Below the pieces are notes generated by a model, which made no database searches, had not been told where the DNA came from, and was given only the letters and a program-made list of their open reading frames with translations. Source: Pseudoselenomonas ruminantium (GTDB lineage: Bacteria; Bacillota; Negativicutes; Selenomonadales; Selenomonadaceae). From it: DNA of 64,000 nt. The DNA lies in NCBI GenBank assembly GCA_015058625.1, contig SVCA01000004.1:1-64000 (forward strand), read 5' to 3'. The stretch's first letter is position 1. Each line of letters starts with the position of its first letter. This document shows positions 1 through 7,777 of the stretch, one piece after another. Both the position numbers and the translations under genes were made by a program.

Positions 1-77
1 GAAAGCTGTTCAGCGGTCTTGGCGTAATTCAGGGTTTTGGCCAGCGTGGTAAAACATTCCAGCTGCTGTGTGTTCAT
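1..77 (-). CDS. LysR-type regulator, N-terminus only
   Basis: The minus strand from 77 down to the window edge encodes MNTQQLECFTTLAKTLNYAK and onward, the classic opening of a LysR-type winged-helix DNA-binding domain (MNxxQLxxFxxLAxxxNxxxAAxxLS). The gene runs off the window, so only about 25 residues are visible and the ligand-binding domain cannot be judged. The start at 77 is preferred because GAGGTG sits 6 nt upstream; an in-frame ATG at 83 would lie directly on that site. It is transcribed divergently from the peptide/radical SAM operon, the usual arrangement for a LysR regulator and its target. Control of that operon is inference. Confidence 0.75.
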   Translation of the reverse strand, partial: MNTQQLECFTTLAKTLNYAKTAEQL

Positions 78-116
78 TTTCATCACCTCATTTACTTCAT
101 GATACCATAATTAATA

Positions 117-177
117 CGCTTTGTGCATAAATAATGAGATAATTGCATTTCACAAAGCGCATGCTGGCTGTTATGAT
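117..177 (+). promoter_or_regulatory. Divergent promoter with inverted repeat, probable LysR-type operator
   Basis: CGCTTTGTG (117-125) and CACAAAGCG (151-159) are perfect 9-bp inverted arms separated by 25 nt. The right arm overlaps a good sigma70-type promoter facing the peptide gene: TTCACA (149-154), 17-nt spacer, TATGAT (172-177). An operator overlapping the -35 box and lying between regulator and target fits LysR-type control. The regulator assignment is inference. Confidence 0.65.
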
Positions 178-225
178 GTACCTGTAAGCGCAAATAGCCA
201 ATGATTTTTAGGAGGTTGATGTATC

Positions 226-408
226 ATGGCACTTACGAATTTAGCAGCTTGGAACAAGAAGGCAACTGGCATGGTAGAAAACTCTGCCTGCGGTTCGGCC
301 TGTGGTTCCGGGGACAAACTTTCCGCAGCCTGCGGTTCAGCTTGCGGCTCCGGTGACAAAGTTTTGCCGGCAGCTTGTGGTTCTGCCTGCGGTTCCGGGG
401 ATAAGTAA
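226..408 (+). CDS. Cys-rich ACGS-repeat peptide, candidate RiPP precursor
   Basis: A 60-residue peptide with a strong ribosome site (GGAGGT 211-216, 9-nt gap). Residues 1-20 look like a leader (MALTNLAAWNKKATGMVENS). The rest is three exact copies of ACGSACGSGDK at residues 21-31, 35-45 and 50-60, separated by LSA and VLPA, giving six cysteines at 22, 26, 36, 40, 51 and 55. The DNA of the three copies differs at many third positions but never changes the residue, so the protein repeat is under selection. The radical SAM/SPASM gene starts 27 nt downstream. Small Cys-repeat peptides next to SPASM proteins are a known RiPP pattern (thioether-forming maturases such as those acting on SCIFF peptides), and I recall ACGX-repeat peptides being described in that context. 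The modification and role are not known from sequence. Confidence 0.85.
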   Translation: MALTNLAAWNKKATGMVENSACGSACGSGDKLSAACGSACGSGDKVLPAACGSACGSGDK

Positions 409-434
409 GAAAGGCAAGTAAGGAGGACGGCCAG

Positions 435-1550
435 ATGAAACCGTATTTTTCATTTCAATGGCATATTACTGACGAGTGCGACCAGCGTTGCAAACATTGT
501 TATATTTTTGCGGAAAACACGCAGAAATGTCCCGACCACATGAGCCGGGAACAAATGACAGCGGTGCTGGATAATTGCCTGGATTTTTGCGAAAACTATG
601 GCCGTCAGCCTTATTTCTATCTGACCGGTGGCGACCCCATCCTGCATCCGGATTTTTGGACGCTGCTAGCGATGTTCAAGGAAAAAGAAATTCCCTTCAC
701 TATTATGGGCAATCCGTTTCATTTGACCGAGGATGTATGCAGGCGTATGAAAGAATGTGGCTGTGTACGCTATCAGATGTCCATTGACGGCATGGAGAAA
801 ACGCATGACTGGTTCAGAAAACCCGGTTCATTTCACACAACACTGGAAAAAGTAGGCATGCTTAATGCGGCAGGAATACGCTCCATTATCATGACTACGG
901 TTTCCGGGAAGAATATAGATGAAGTTCCCCATATTATTGATGCGGTAGTGGCCGCCGGGACAAAGGTATATGCTTTTGCCCGTTATTGCCCTACCAGTGA
1001 TGAGGCGGGCGCAAAAATGGCGCATCCTGCGCCTGCGCCTGCACTAGGACATCCCTGTCCGTCGAGAGAAAACAGTATTTCCCCGGAGCGTTATCACAAG
1101 TTATTGGAAGATTGTGATAACATCTTCCGCAAGTATGAAGCGGCTGGCTGTGAAACTTACTTCAACCGCAAGGATCACCTTTGGACACTTCTGGATTATG
1201 AAAAGGGACGGTTCCAGATTCCGGCGGATGCTGAGCCGGAGATGATTTACGGCGGCTGCAACTGCGGTAACGGGCATTTGACCATTTTGCCTACGGGGGA
1301 GGTTTTTGCCTGCCGCCGGGTGCAAAACAGCCGGGTGGGAAATGTGTTTACCGATAGATTGGCAAAGCTTTGGACAGGCAGGATGGAAGATTATCGTGAA
1401 TACGATAAGTTCCAAAAGTGCAGCAAGTGTAAGCTGCTGGCCTGGTGCCGTGGCTGTCCTGCCGTAGCCAGCAGCACGAGTGGTGGCAATTTTTATGCCG
1501 CTGACCCGCAGTGCTGGGCAGAACAAATAGACGGATTGCTGGCCGTGTAA
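435..1550 (+). CDS. Radical SAM/SPASM protein, probable peptide maturase
   Basis: A 371-residue radical SAM enzyme. The SAM-cluster motif CDQRCKHC places cysteines at 15, 19 and 22 (CX3CX2C), and a GGDP motif follows. The C-terminal third is a SPASM region rich in cysteines (GGCNCGNG, FACRR, CSKCK, WCRGCP, PQCW), which normally holds auxiliary 4Fe-4S clusters in enzymes that modify ribosomal peptides (AlbA, SCIFF maturase, anSME family). The ribosome site AGGAGG is at 421-426. Its position directly after the ACGS-repeat peptide makes that peptide the likely substrate, probably through Cys-to-alpha-carbon or similar crosslinks; this is inference. No separate RRE domain gene is seen nearby. Other SPASM proteins act on quinohemoprotein or mycofactocin substrates, but their partner genes are absent here. 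Confidence 0.85.
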   Translation: MKPYFSFQWHITDECDQRCKHCYIFAENTQKCPDHMSREQMTAVLDNCLDFCENYGRQPYFYLTGGDPILHPDFWTLLAMFKEKEIPFTIMGNPFHLTEDVCRRMKECGCVRYQMSIDGMEKTHDWFRKPGSFHTTLEKVGMLNAAGIRSIIMTTVSGKNIDEVPHIIDAVVAAGTKVYAFARYCPTSDEAGAKMAHPAPAPALGHPCPSRENSISPERYHKLLEDCDNIFRKYEAAGCETYFNRKDHLWTLLDYEKGRFQIPADAEPEMIYGGCNCGNGHLTILPTGEVFACRRVQNSRVGNVFTDRLAKLWTGRMEDYREYDKFQKCSKCKLLAWCRGCPAVASSTSGGNFYAADPQCWAEQIDGLLAV

Positions 1551-1560
1551 GGAGATAGGC

Positions 1561-2139
1561 ATGGATATTTTAGAATTGATGAAAAAGCGCCGTTCCATCC
1601 GCAAATATCAGGCTGAACAAGTGCCGCGTGATATTGTGGACAAGATTGTGGAGGCCGGGCTTTATGCACCGAACGCCGGTGGCGGACAGCGCAGTATGAT
1701 TGTAACGCTGCATAATGCGCAGCTGGCCGCAAAGCTGGGGCGCTTAAACTTTGCCACGTTTGACCGCAGTCAACTGCTGGGAGGACATGTATCGGATGAA
1801 CAGCCATCGGTAATAGACGACCCAAAAATCAAAAATGGTTTTTATGATGCCCCGACAGTTTGTGTGCTTTTTGGTCAGAAGGACTTTCTCTACAATGTGG
1901 CGGATGCCTTTTGCATGGCAGAAAATATGATACTGGCGGCTTATGAACTGGGCGTTGATTCCTGTATTATCTCCCGCGCAGAGGAAACCTTTGCTTTGCC
2001 GGAAGGAAAAGCTTTCATGCAGGAGTGGGGCGTGCCGGAAAATATGGAAGCCAAGGCTTTTGTGACATTGGGATATTGTGATGGCCCTTATCCGCAGGGG
2101 AAGCCGCGAAAGAAGTGCCGGAATGTCGTTATTGAGTAA
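1561..2139 (+). CDS. Nitroreductase-family FMN protein
   Basis: A 192-residue nitroreductase-fold protein, the usual family length. The N-terminal RRSIRKY motif is the typical FMN-phosphate contact, and the C-terminal part (KAFVTLGYCDGPYP) matches the family. Such enzymes bind FMN and transfer hydride or electrons from NAD(P)H or ferredoxin. It starts 11 nt after the radical SAM gene with AAGGAG in front, so it is co-transcribed with it. In this operon it could act as a redox partner or as a tailoring dehydrogenase on the peptide; both are inference. Substrate cannot be read from sequence. Confidence 0.8.
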   Translation: MDILELMKKRRSIRKYQAEQVPRDIVDKIVEAGLYAPNAGGGQRSMIVTLHNAQLAAKLGRLNFATFDRSQLLGGHVSDEQPSVIDDPKIKNGFYDAPTVCVLFGQKDFLYNVADAFCMAENMILAAYELGVDSCIISRAEETFALPEGKAFMQEWGVPENMEAKAFVTLGYCDGPYPQGKPRKKCRNVVIE

Positions 2140-2170
2140 TTTTGATGTGTATTAAGTAGGAGTGTTTGTC

Positions 2171-2566
2171 ATGAGCCTGATTAAAGGTTTGCATCATGCC
2201 GCACTGCGTTGCTGCGGCAAGGCTGAGATGGATCGTGTGATTGAATTTTATTGCAATGTGCTGGGCATGAAGCGTTTGCGCAGCTGGGGCGAAGGCGTTG
2301 AGGCCGGAGCTATGCTGGACACGGGTAATGGCGTAATTGAATTGTTTGCCAATGCCGAGCCGGGGCGCAGACCTGGGCAGGTTGACCATATTGCCCTTTA
2401 CACAGACAAGGTCGATGAGTGTGTGGCTGCCTGTGCGGAAGAAGGGCTGCCGGTTACGATGATGCCGATAGACATTGTGGTTCCCTGTGAAATTCCCTAT
2501 CCTTTGCGGATTGCCTTCGTACAGGGAAAGGCCGGCGAGATTATTGAGTTTTATCATGAACGATAA
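2171..2566 (+). CDS. VOC (glyoxalase/bleomycin-resistance fold) protein
   Basis: A 131-residue single VOC-fold protein: GLHHAALRC at the first metal-ligand strand, FYCNVLGM, then GVIELF, VDHIALYTDKVDE and a terminal GEIIEFY strand. Two such modules normally pair to form a metal site used in lyase, isomerase, dioxygenase or binding roles. The start at 2171 is chosen over the GTG at 2162 because AGGAG (2158-2162) then has an 8-nt spacing. It belongs to the peptide/radical SAM operon. Its role there is unknown; binding or rearranging a small reactive product is one option. Confidence 0.75.
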   Translation: MSLIKGLHHAALRCCGKAEMDRVIEFYCNVLGMKRLRSWGEGVEAGAMLDTGNGVIELFANAEPGRRPGQVDHIALYTDKVDECVAACAEEGLPVTMMPIDIVVPCEIPYPLRIAFVQGKAGEIIEFYHER

Positions 2567-2599
2567 TTGGTGCATTGATTTTAGGAGTGTTAAGTAAGT

Positions 2600-3478
2600 A
2601 TGCATTTTTCGAGTGGTATCAATCGTCCTCCCTATGAAGCCGCAGACGGCTTTTTGCAGATAACTTCCGGCTGCAGTCATGCAACCTGTGAATTCTGCAC
2701 GTTTTATAAGGACAGTCCTTTTATGTTGTCACCGATGGAGGAAATCGAAGAAGATATTAAAGAACTGGCGCAGTCCGGCTGGAACTTTGACCGCATTTAT
2801 CTGCAGGGGGCAGACCCTTTTATCCGTAAGACGGAGGATTTGCTGCAAATAGCCGATATGATTTACCGTTATCTGCCGCAGGTAAAATCCATTGGCGGCT
2901 ACGCCCGTGTGGATAATCTGAGAAACAAGACGGTGGAACAGGTAAGACAGCTGGCACAAAAAGGTTACAGCTATTTCTACTTCGGCGTGGAAAGCGGCGA
3001 TGATAAACTGCTTGACCGCATGAATAAGGGCTATCACGCTGATTTGGTAATTGAACAGTGCAAAAAGATGGACGAGGCCGGGATGCCGTGGATTGCCAAC
3101 TTTTTAGGCGGTCTGGGCGGACATAACTGGGGGTTTTCCCATGCACGGGAAACAGCTAAAATGTACAATCAGTTGAAGCCGGCCATGGTGTATGCCTCCG
3201 AGCTGACGCTGTTCCCGGATACGCCTCTGTCTCGTGATGTGGCTGCTGGCAATTATGAGGAAGCTACGGAAACGGAACGCATTGCCGAGATGCAGGAATT
3301 TATCCGTTGCCTCGATATCCCTACGATTTTTCGGGCAGAACATGTGACCATGCCGATTCGTCTGAATGGCCGTCTGCCAGAGGACAAAGAAGCCTTGATT
3401 GCCCAGTTGCAGCGTTTGCTTGATGATAACGGTGAAGAAATATTGCAGAGATACCGCAGCCGGGTAAACAGTTTATAA
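2600..3478 (+). CDS. Second radical SAM protein (CX4CX2C type)
   Basis: A 292-residue radical SAM protein lacking both a B12 domain and a SPASM tail. The cluster motif is CSHATCEFC, CX4CX2C, one residue longer than the canonical spacing; I recall a group of clostridial radical SAM proteins with similar CTHNKCKFC motifs. Other family marks are YLQGADPF, GGYARVDNL and YFGVESGDD, typical of HemN/Elp3-like TIM barrels. It lies in the operon with a gap of about 33 nt on the upstream side and 11 nt on the downstream side. Two different radical SAM proteins plus a flavodoxin-ferredoxin suggest two radical steps sharing an electron donor; the substrate of this one is unknown. Confidence 0.8.
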   Translation: MHFSSGINRPPYEAADGFLQITSGCSHATCEFCTFYKDSPFMLSPMEEIEEDIKELAQSGWNFDRIYLQGADPFIRKTEDLLQIADMIYRYLPQVKSIGGYARVDNLRNKTVEQVRQLAQKGYSYFYFGVESGDDKLLDRMNKGYHADLVIEQCKKMDEAGMPWIANFLGGLGGHNWGFSHARETAKMYNQLKPAMVYASELTLFPDTPLSRDVAAGNYEEATETERIAEMQEFIRCLDIPTIFRAEHVTMPIRLNGRLPEDKEALIAQLQRLLDDNGEEILQRYRSRVNSL

Positions 3479-3489
3479 CAGGTGATGAA

Positions 3490-4260
3490 ATGGTTATTTA
3501 TTTCAGCGCAACGGGTACGAATAAATATGTTGCGCAGGAACTGGCCAAAGCTACGGGGGAAGCAATGCTTCCCCTTAAAGATTTGGTGCGCAACAACAGG
3601 TATGATATTAAAATAGCAGAAGGAGAAAATCTGGGGATAGTCATACCGACCTATTGGGAAGGTCTGCCCTCTATCCTGCTCGATTATTTGGAAAAAGTCC
3701 GGTTTGAATTTGCAGGCAGCAATCATTATTGCTATTTCGTGGCGACTTATGGCTGTGATTATGGCAACATTCTCTCCACGGCGCAGAAGGAATTTGCTAA
3801 AGTTGGTGTTCACTTTGACAGTTTATATGCGGCAAGATTCGTGGATAACTGGAGCCCGATGTTTTATCTGAAGGATGCCAGCCGGAACCGCCGCGCAGAA
3901 GAAAACGGCGAAGCGGAAACGCGGCTTATTGTTCAGCAGGTATTGCGCAAGGAAAAAGGCCATACACTGCCCAATCAGATGTCCGCATTGGGGGCGGCAG
4001 CAGCCAAGGCCAATTACAACCGTATCCGCAAGACCAAGCGGTTTAAGCTGGCTGTTGATAAATGCATGGGCTGTGGACTCTGTGCCCGTCAATGTCCGTT
4101 GGACGCTATCGAGATGCAGCAGGGCAGACCGGTCTGGGTTAAAGAAAAATGTACACTATGTCTGGGCTGTTTCCATCGTTGTCCGGCAGGGGCTATTGAC
4201 TACGATGGAGCCCTAAGAAATGGGCAATATATTTATAATAAAGTGAAGCTGGATGATTAA
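3490..4260 (+). CDS. EFR1-type flavodoxin-ferredoxin fusion
   Basis: A 256-residue electron carrier. Residues 1-150 form a flavodoxin-like domain with the FMN-phosphate loop FSATGTNKYVA. Residues 185-245 carry two 4Fe-4S motifs, CMGCGLCARQCP and CTLCLGCFHRCP, each CX2CX2CX3CP. This architecture is known as EFR1-family ferrodoxin in anaerobes and moves electrons between flavin and low-potential clusters in the cytoplasm. It follows the second radical SAM gene by 11 nt. The natural inference is that it reduces the SAM clusters of the two radical SAM proteins in the same operon. Confidence 0.85.
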   Translation: MVIYFSATGTNKYVAQELAKATGEAMLPLKDLVRNNRYDIKIAEGENLGIVIPTYWEGLPSILLDYLEKVRFEFAGSNHYCYFVATYGCDYGNILSTAQKEFAKVGVHFDSLYAARFVDNWSPMFYLKDASRNRRAEENGEAETRLIVQQVLRKEKGHTLPNQMSALGAAAAKANYNRIRKTKRFKLAVDKCMGCGLCARQCPLDAIEMQQGRPVWVKEKCTLCLGCFHRCPAGAIDYDGALRNGQYIYNKVKLDD

Positions 4261-4282
4261 GACTTGAAGGAGGTGATAGGTC

Positions 4283-4735
4283 ATGGACTACAAAAAGATG
4301 GGTTCCCGTGTTTACATTCGTATGGACAAAGGGGATGAAATTCTCAGCTGTATTCGCAGAGTATGCTGCGATATGGATATAAAGTCGGCAACCTTTCAGG
4401 GGATTGGTGCCTGCGATAAAGTGGTTGTAGCAACTTTTATCCCCGAAAAGCAGGATTTTTTGCGGCACGAGCGGAATGGTATGCTAGAGATGATTTCCCT
4501 GCAGGGCAATGTAGTGACCGATGTCAACGGGCGGTTGAAGGAACATGCGCATGGAATGTTTTCTTATCTGTTGCCGAATAGCGGTGAGATTGCTTATTTA
4601 GGCGGTCATTTGCAAAGTGCACGGATAAGTTACACGGGCGAAATTGTTCTGGATGTGGTGGAAGATGGTTTTATCGGTCAGCAGTTTGACGCTGTTACCG
4701 GTATAGATGTTTGGAAATTGGAGGGAAAGGCATGA
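4283..4735 (+). CDS. PCC-domain (DUF296) protein
   Basis: A 150-residue PCC/DUF296-domain protein, close to the length of stand-alone bacterial members. Characteristic segments are YIRMDKGDEIL near the start, ATFQGIGACDKV, and GHLQSARISYTGEIVL near the end with its conserved GH. The domain is shared with plant AHL DNA-binding proteins, but most bacterial stand-alone members have no assigned function. It has a good ribosome site (AAGGAGG) and its stop codon overlaps the next start (ATGA at 4732-4735), so it is translationally coupled to the hydrolase. It is part of the 226-6111 operon. Confidence 0.75.
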   Translation: MDYKKMGSRVYIRMDKGDEILSCIRRVCCDMDIKSATFQGIGACDKVVVATFIPEKQDFLRHERNGMLEMISLQGNVVTDVNGRLKEHAHGMFSYLLPNSGEIAYLGGHLQSARISYTGEIVLDVVEDGFIGQQFDAVTGIDVWKLEGKA

Positions 4736-5673
4736 GGAGGAAAAACGCTGCATCAGTTTTTGCGGCATTGCTGCTGGGGGCTGCGTTGCTTTTTGGTACT
4801 GCACACGGAACCGCAGAGTCAGCCCCGGCTATGCGTTACTTTATGCAGCAGCCGGGAAATTATGCAAGTACCACGCCCTACGGCAACAATGAAAAAGCCG
4901 GTCATTATGTACAGGCCGGTGATGCAAAGATTTACTATGAAGTTTATGGTGAGGGCAAGCCCGTTTTTGTCTTTCATGGTGGTGGTGTAGGTACGCCCTA
5001 TGAAATGGGGCAGCTTATCGACAAGCTGCGCCAGAACTATCAAGTGATTGCGGTGTCTACCCGTGGTCATGGACGTTCGGAAATCGGTCACTTGCCGCTG
5101 ACCTATGAGCAAAAGGCCAATGATATGCTGGCGGTGATGAAAGCCGTCACAAAAGAGCCTGCGATACTTCTTGGTTTTAGCGATGGTGCTTACACGGCTT
5201 ATAAAGTCGCCTCCATGTACCCTGAGCGCGTGGACAGGGTTATTGCCATCGGTGCCGGTACATTGAAAAAAGGTTTTTTCAATGGGGAAATGAAGGTCGA
5301 AGATTTAGCCCAAATAGATGCTAAATTTATTGAACAGCAGAAAAAAATCATGCCAGAGCCGGAACGCTATCAGGAATTTTGCAATAACTATATGGCTTTT
5401 TGGAACAAAATGGAAGTGGGAGAAGATTTCCTGAAAACCATAAGGTGTCCGGTACTGCTTATTGCCGGGGATGAGGATGACCATGCGCCCATGGTCACGA
5501 TGGTGGAAGCTGAACAATATATCCCAAACGCCAGCCTCTGCATTGTTCCCAAAGCCTGGCATTCCGCATTTATCGACAACTTCCCCGTGGTTTGGACAGC
5601 TATGGAAGGTTTTTTGCAGGCTGACCGGTCAAAATTGACGGGCAGCAGGAAGGTCGCGTATAACAGACGCTGA
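4732..5673 (+). CDS. Exported alpha/beta hydrolase
   Basis: A 313-residue alpha/beta hydrolase with a clear signal peptide (MRRKNAASVFAALLLGAALL and on, cleavage probably near the TAHGTAES segment). The oxyanion region is FVFHGGG, the nucleophile elbow is GFSDG, the acid is probably in GDEDDHAP, and the catalytic His is in WHSAF. Members of this fold hydrolyse esters, amides or lactones; the substrate is not predictable. The start at 4732 has GGAGGG upstream and gives an ATGA overlap with the preceding stop; an upstream TTG at 4711 would spoil the signal peptide. A short degenerate copy of its acid-loop segment recurs at 6127-6171. Confidence 0.85.
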   Translation: MRRKNAASVFAALLLGAALLFGTAHGTAESAPAMRYFMQQPGNYASTTPYGNNEKAGHYVQAGDAKIYYEVYGEGKPVFVFHGGGVGTPYEMGQLIDKLRQNYQVIAVSTRGHGRSEIGHLPLTYEQKANDMLAVMKAVTKEPAILLGFSDGAYTAYKVASMYPERVDRVIAIGAGTLKKGFFNGEMKVEDLAQIDAKFIEQQKKIMPEPERYQEFCNNYMAFWNKMEVGEDFLKTIRCPVLLIAGDEDDHAPMVTMVEAEQYIPNASLCIVPKAWHSAFIDNFPVVWTAMEGFLQADRSKLTGSRKVAYNRR

Positions 5674-5694
5674 TTTAGAAAAGAGGTCGTTATA

Positions 5695-6111
5695 GTGGAA
5701 CACAAGGACATTAAACAATTACTTGCCGAGTTTGAACGTATGATTAACACTGCTGATGAAAGTTTGGCAGCAAAGCTGATTGCCGCAGATGCCATTTTTT
5801 ATGCGCCGACCCAGCCTGAGCCGCTGACGGGGCCGAAAGGCTATCTGGCGATTGTGCACATGATGCGGTCAGCGTTTTCGGATGTAAAATGGCATTTGGA
5901 GGATTGTGTGACGGAACCCGGCAAAATTGCCGTATGCTGGACATGTACGGGAACGCATGATGGTGAGTTCATGGGGCATCCGGCAACCGGCAGAAAATTC
6001 AAGGTACGCTGCATGAACTTTTACGGCATCAGGGAGGGGCAGTTTGTGTCGGATATTGGCTGCCCGGATATTTTCGGTATACTCATGCAGACAGGGTTAA
6101 TGCGTCATTAA
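5695..6111 (+). CDS. SnoaL/NTF2-like small protein
   Basis: A 138-residue NTF2-fold protein of the SnoaL-like or ester-cyclase type: helical N-terminus (LLAEFERMINTAD), FYAPTQPEPLTGPKGY, then the beta-sheet half CWTCTGTHDGEFMGHPATGR with the typical G..ATG(R/K) element. The start is GTG with AAGAGG in front. It is the last gene of the operon, ahead of the terminator at 6164. Members act as cyclases, hydrolases or simple binding proteins, so its function here is open. Confidence 0.7.
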   Translation: MEHKDIKQLLAEFERMINTADESLAAKLIAADAIFYAPTQPEPLTGPKGYLAIVHMMRSAFSDVKWHLEDCVTEPGKIAVCWTCTGTHDGEFMGHPATGRKFKVRCMNFYGIREGQFVSDIGCPDIFGILMQTGLMRH

Positions 6112-6126
6112 ACGTATAATAAAATA

Positions 6127-6171
6127 GGCGTATTGCTATTGGTCAGGGATGAAGATGACCATGCGCTGTGA
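6127..6171 (+). pseudogene. Remnant of the alpha/beta hydrolase acid-loop region
   Basis: These bases read GVLLLVRDEDDHAL then stop. This closely matches CPVLLIAGDEDDHAP of the intact hydrolase at 4732-5673, and the DNA also aligns around the GATGA(A/G)GATGACCATGCGC core. It appears to be a leftover of a partial duplication whose end is now incorporated into the operon terminator. No start codon or ribosome site belongs to it. Confidence 0.5.
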
Positions 6172-6190
6172 TTCGTCACAGCGTCTTTTT
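6164..6190 (+). terminator. Rho-independent terminator of the peptide/radical SAM operon
   Basis: CGCTGTGA, loop TTCG, TCACAGCG: an 8-bp perfect stem closed by a UUCG-type loop and followed by TCTTTTT. It lies 52 nt after the SnoaL-like gene and ends the nine-gene unit. Confidence 0.9.
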
Positions 6191-6224
6191 GTATCTGAAA
6201 TGGTCTTAGTGATGAAAAATGTGA

Positions 6225-6230
6225 TATAAT
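6225..6230 (+). promoter_or_regulatory. Probable -10 box for the ATPase gene
   Basis: TATAAT lies 58 nt upstream of the chosen start at 6288. No convincing -35 box was found at 16-18 nt distance, so this is a partial promoter call. Confidence 0.4.
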
Positions 6231-6287
6231 ACAGTATATACTTATGAATTTTGTGATTTTGCGCTTAAAAACATGGAGAATTTTGTG

Positions 6288-7640
6288 ATGAACCGACTAA
6301 GACGAAAAATAGATGCTATTCTCGTGGAATGGTCAGCAAATAAGGAACGTATGCCGCTTATCATCAAGGGAGCACGGCAAATAGGCAAGACAGAGGCAAT
6401 AAGTCACTTTGCTGATAAGCACTACCAGAATGTCATTGCCATAAACTTTGTTCTGCAAAAGGAATACCGTAGTATATTCGATGATGGTTATGAAGTGGAT
6501 GCTATTCTGCGGAACATTTCTTTCTTGAATCCTGCTCTGAAAATGGAGCCGGGCAATACGCTGATTTTCTTTGATGAACTTCAGGCCTGTCCGGATTGTG
6601 CTACCAGCCTGAAGGCTTTCAAGCTGGATGGCAGATATGATGTCATTTGTTCCGGCTCCCTTATGGGCATCAGCTATCAGGAGATTGAATCCAATAGCGT
6701 AGGTTATAAGGAGGATATCACGATGTATCCGCTGGATTTTGAAGAATATTTGTGGGGCAAAGGATATTCGGATGAACAGGTGGAAATACTATATCAGCAC
6801 ATGAGGAAATTAAAACCGCTTCCCAGTACAGCTATGTCTGTATTGCGTGAAGCCTTCCGTGAGTATCTGATTCTTGGCGGCATGCCAGCGGTAGTGTGGT
6901 CGTTCATCCAGAAAGGTAATTACAGCGGAACACTGGCACTTCAAAAGCAGCTGCTTTTAGACTACGAGGAAGATATTACAAAGTATGCCCAAGGGTTAGA
7001 GCAGACGAAGATACTGAACGTATATCGTAAGATTCCTGTATTTCTGGGCAAGGATAACAAGAAATTTCAGATTTCCAAGGTCGCTCATGGAGCTAGAAGC
7101 CGTGAATATGTTGGCGTATCTGACTGGCTGAAGAATGCAGGCATTGTCAATATCTGTTATTGCTTGGAGCACCCTGAATTACCGTTGAAGGGAAACTATG
7201 ACCCGGACAATTATCGAATGTACTATGGAGACACGGGGCTGCTTATTGCTGCGCTGGATGATGAAGCTCAGGCTGATTTACGCCAAAACAAGAACTTTGG
7301 GGTCTACAAGGGAGCTTTATTTGAAAACATTGTGGCGCAGATGCTAGTCGCACAAGGTTATGGGCTATACTTTTTCCGCAACCGAACAGCTACGCTGGAA
7401 ATGGACTTTTTTATCCGCGATGCGGAATCTTTGATTCCTGTGGAGGTCAAGGCAAAAAATGGGGCAGCCAAATCTCTGAATGCCTTGATTGATAATACTG
7501 CTTATCCAGATATTCGGCGTGGGATAAAACTGGGCGATACGAATATTGGCTGTAATGACAAGTTCATAACTTTCCCGTATGCACTAACGTTCTTATTGAA
7601 GCGTTGGATTATGGAAAGAATACAGAGAGCAAATAGTTAA
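6288..7640 (+). CDS. AAA-fold ATPase with DUF4143 domain
   Basis: A 450-residue protein of the common ATP-binding plus DUF4143 architecture. Walker A is GARQIGKT (about residues 28-35) and Walker B is LIFFDELQ. The C-terminus has a PD-(D/E)XK-like segment, EMDFFIRD followed by PVEVKAK, typical of DUF4143 proteins. The start at 6288 is favoured by GGAG at 6275-6278 over the ATG at 6273, which has no ribosome site. These proteins are frequent, often multicopy accessory genes in anaerobes with unclear function (proposed DNA binding or defence). It stands alone with its own promoter region. Confidence 0.85.
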   Translation: MNRLRRKIDAILVEWSANKERMPLIIKGARQIGKTEAISHFADKHYQNVIAINFVLQKEYRSIFDDGYEVDAILRNISFLNPALKMEPGNTLIFFDELQACPDCATSLKAFKLDGRYDVICSGSLMGISYQEIESNSVGYKEDITMYPLDFEEYLWGKGYSDEQVEILYQHMRKLKPLPSTAMSVLREAFREYLILGGMPAVVWSFIQKGNYSGTLALQKQLLLDYEEDITKYAQGLEQTKILNVYRKIPVFLGKDNKKFQISKVAHGARSREYVGVSDWLKNAGIVNICYCLEHPELPLKGNYDPDNYRMYYGDTGLLIAALDDEAQADLRQNKNFGVYKGALFENIVAQMLVAQGYGLYFFRNRTATLEMDFFIRDAESLIPVEVKAKNGAAKSLNALIDNTAYPDIRRGIKLGDTNIGCNDKFITFPYALTFLLKRWIMERIQRANS

Positions 7641-7777
7641 TCGCAATTGTTTGGGTTGACTTTTTGGGGAAATAGTCACTTTTGAAACCAGTCAGGCGAT
7701 GTGTAAGCTGCTAAAGGGAATTTTCTGCGGTATATTGTAGATATAAAAAATATATACCATTTGGAGGAGGTTATTCC

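Noticed and set aside
226..408. The short DNA repeats as a CRISPR array or microsatellite
   Set aside because: The units differ at many synonymous positions, are in frame within a gene with a good ribosome site, and lack spacers of constant length.
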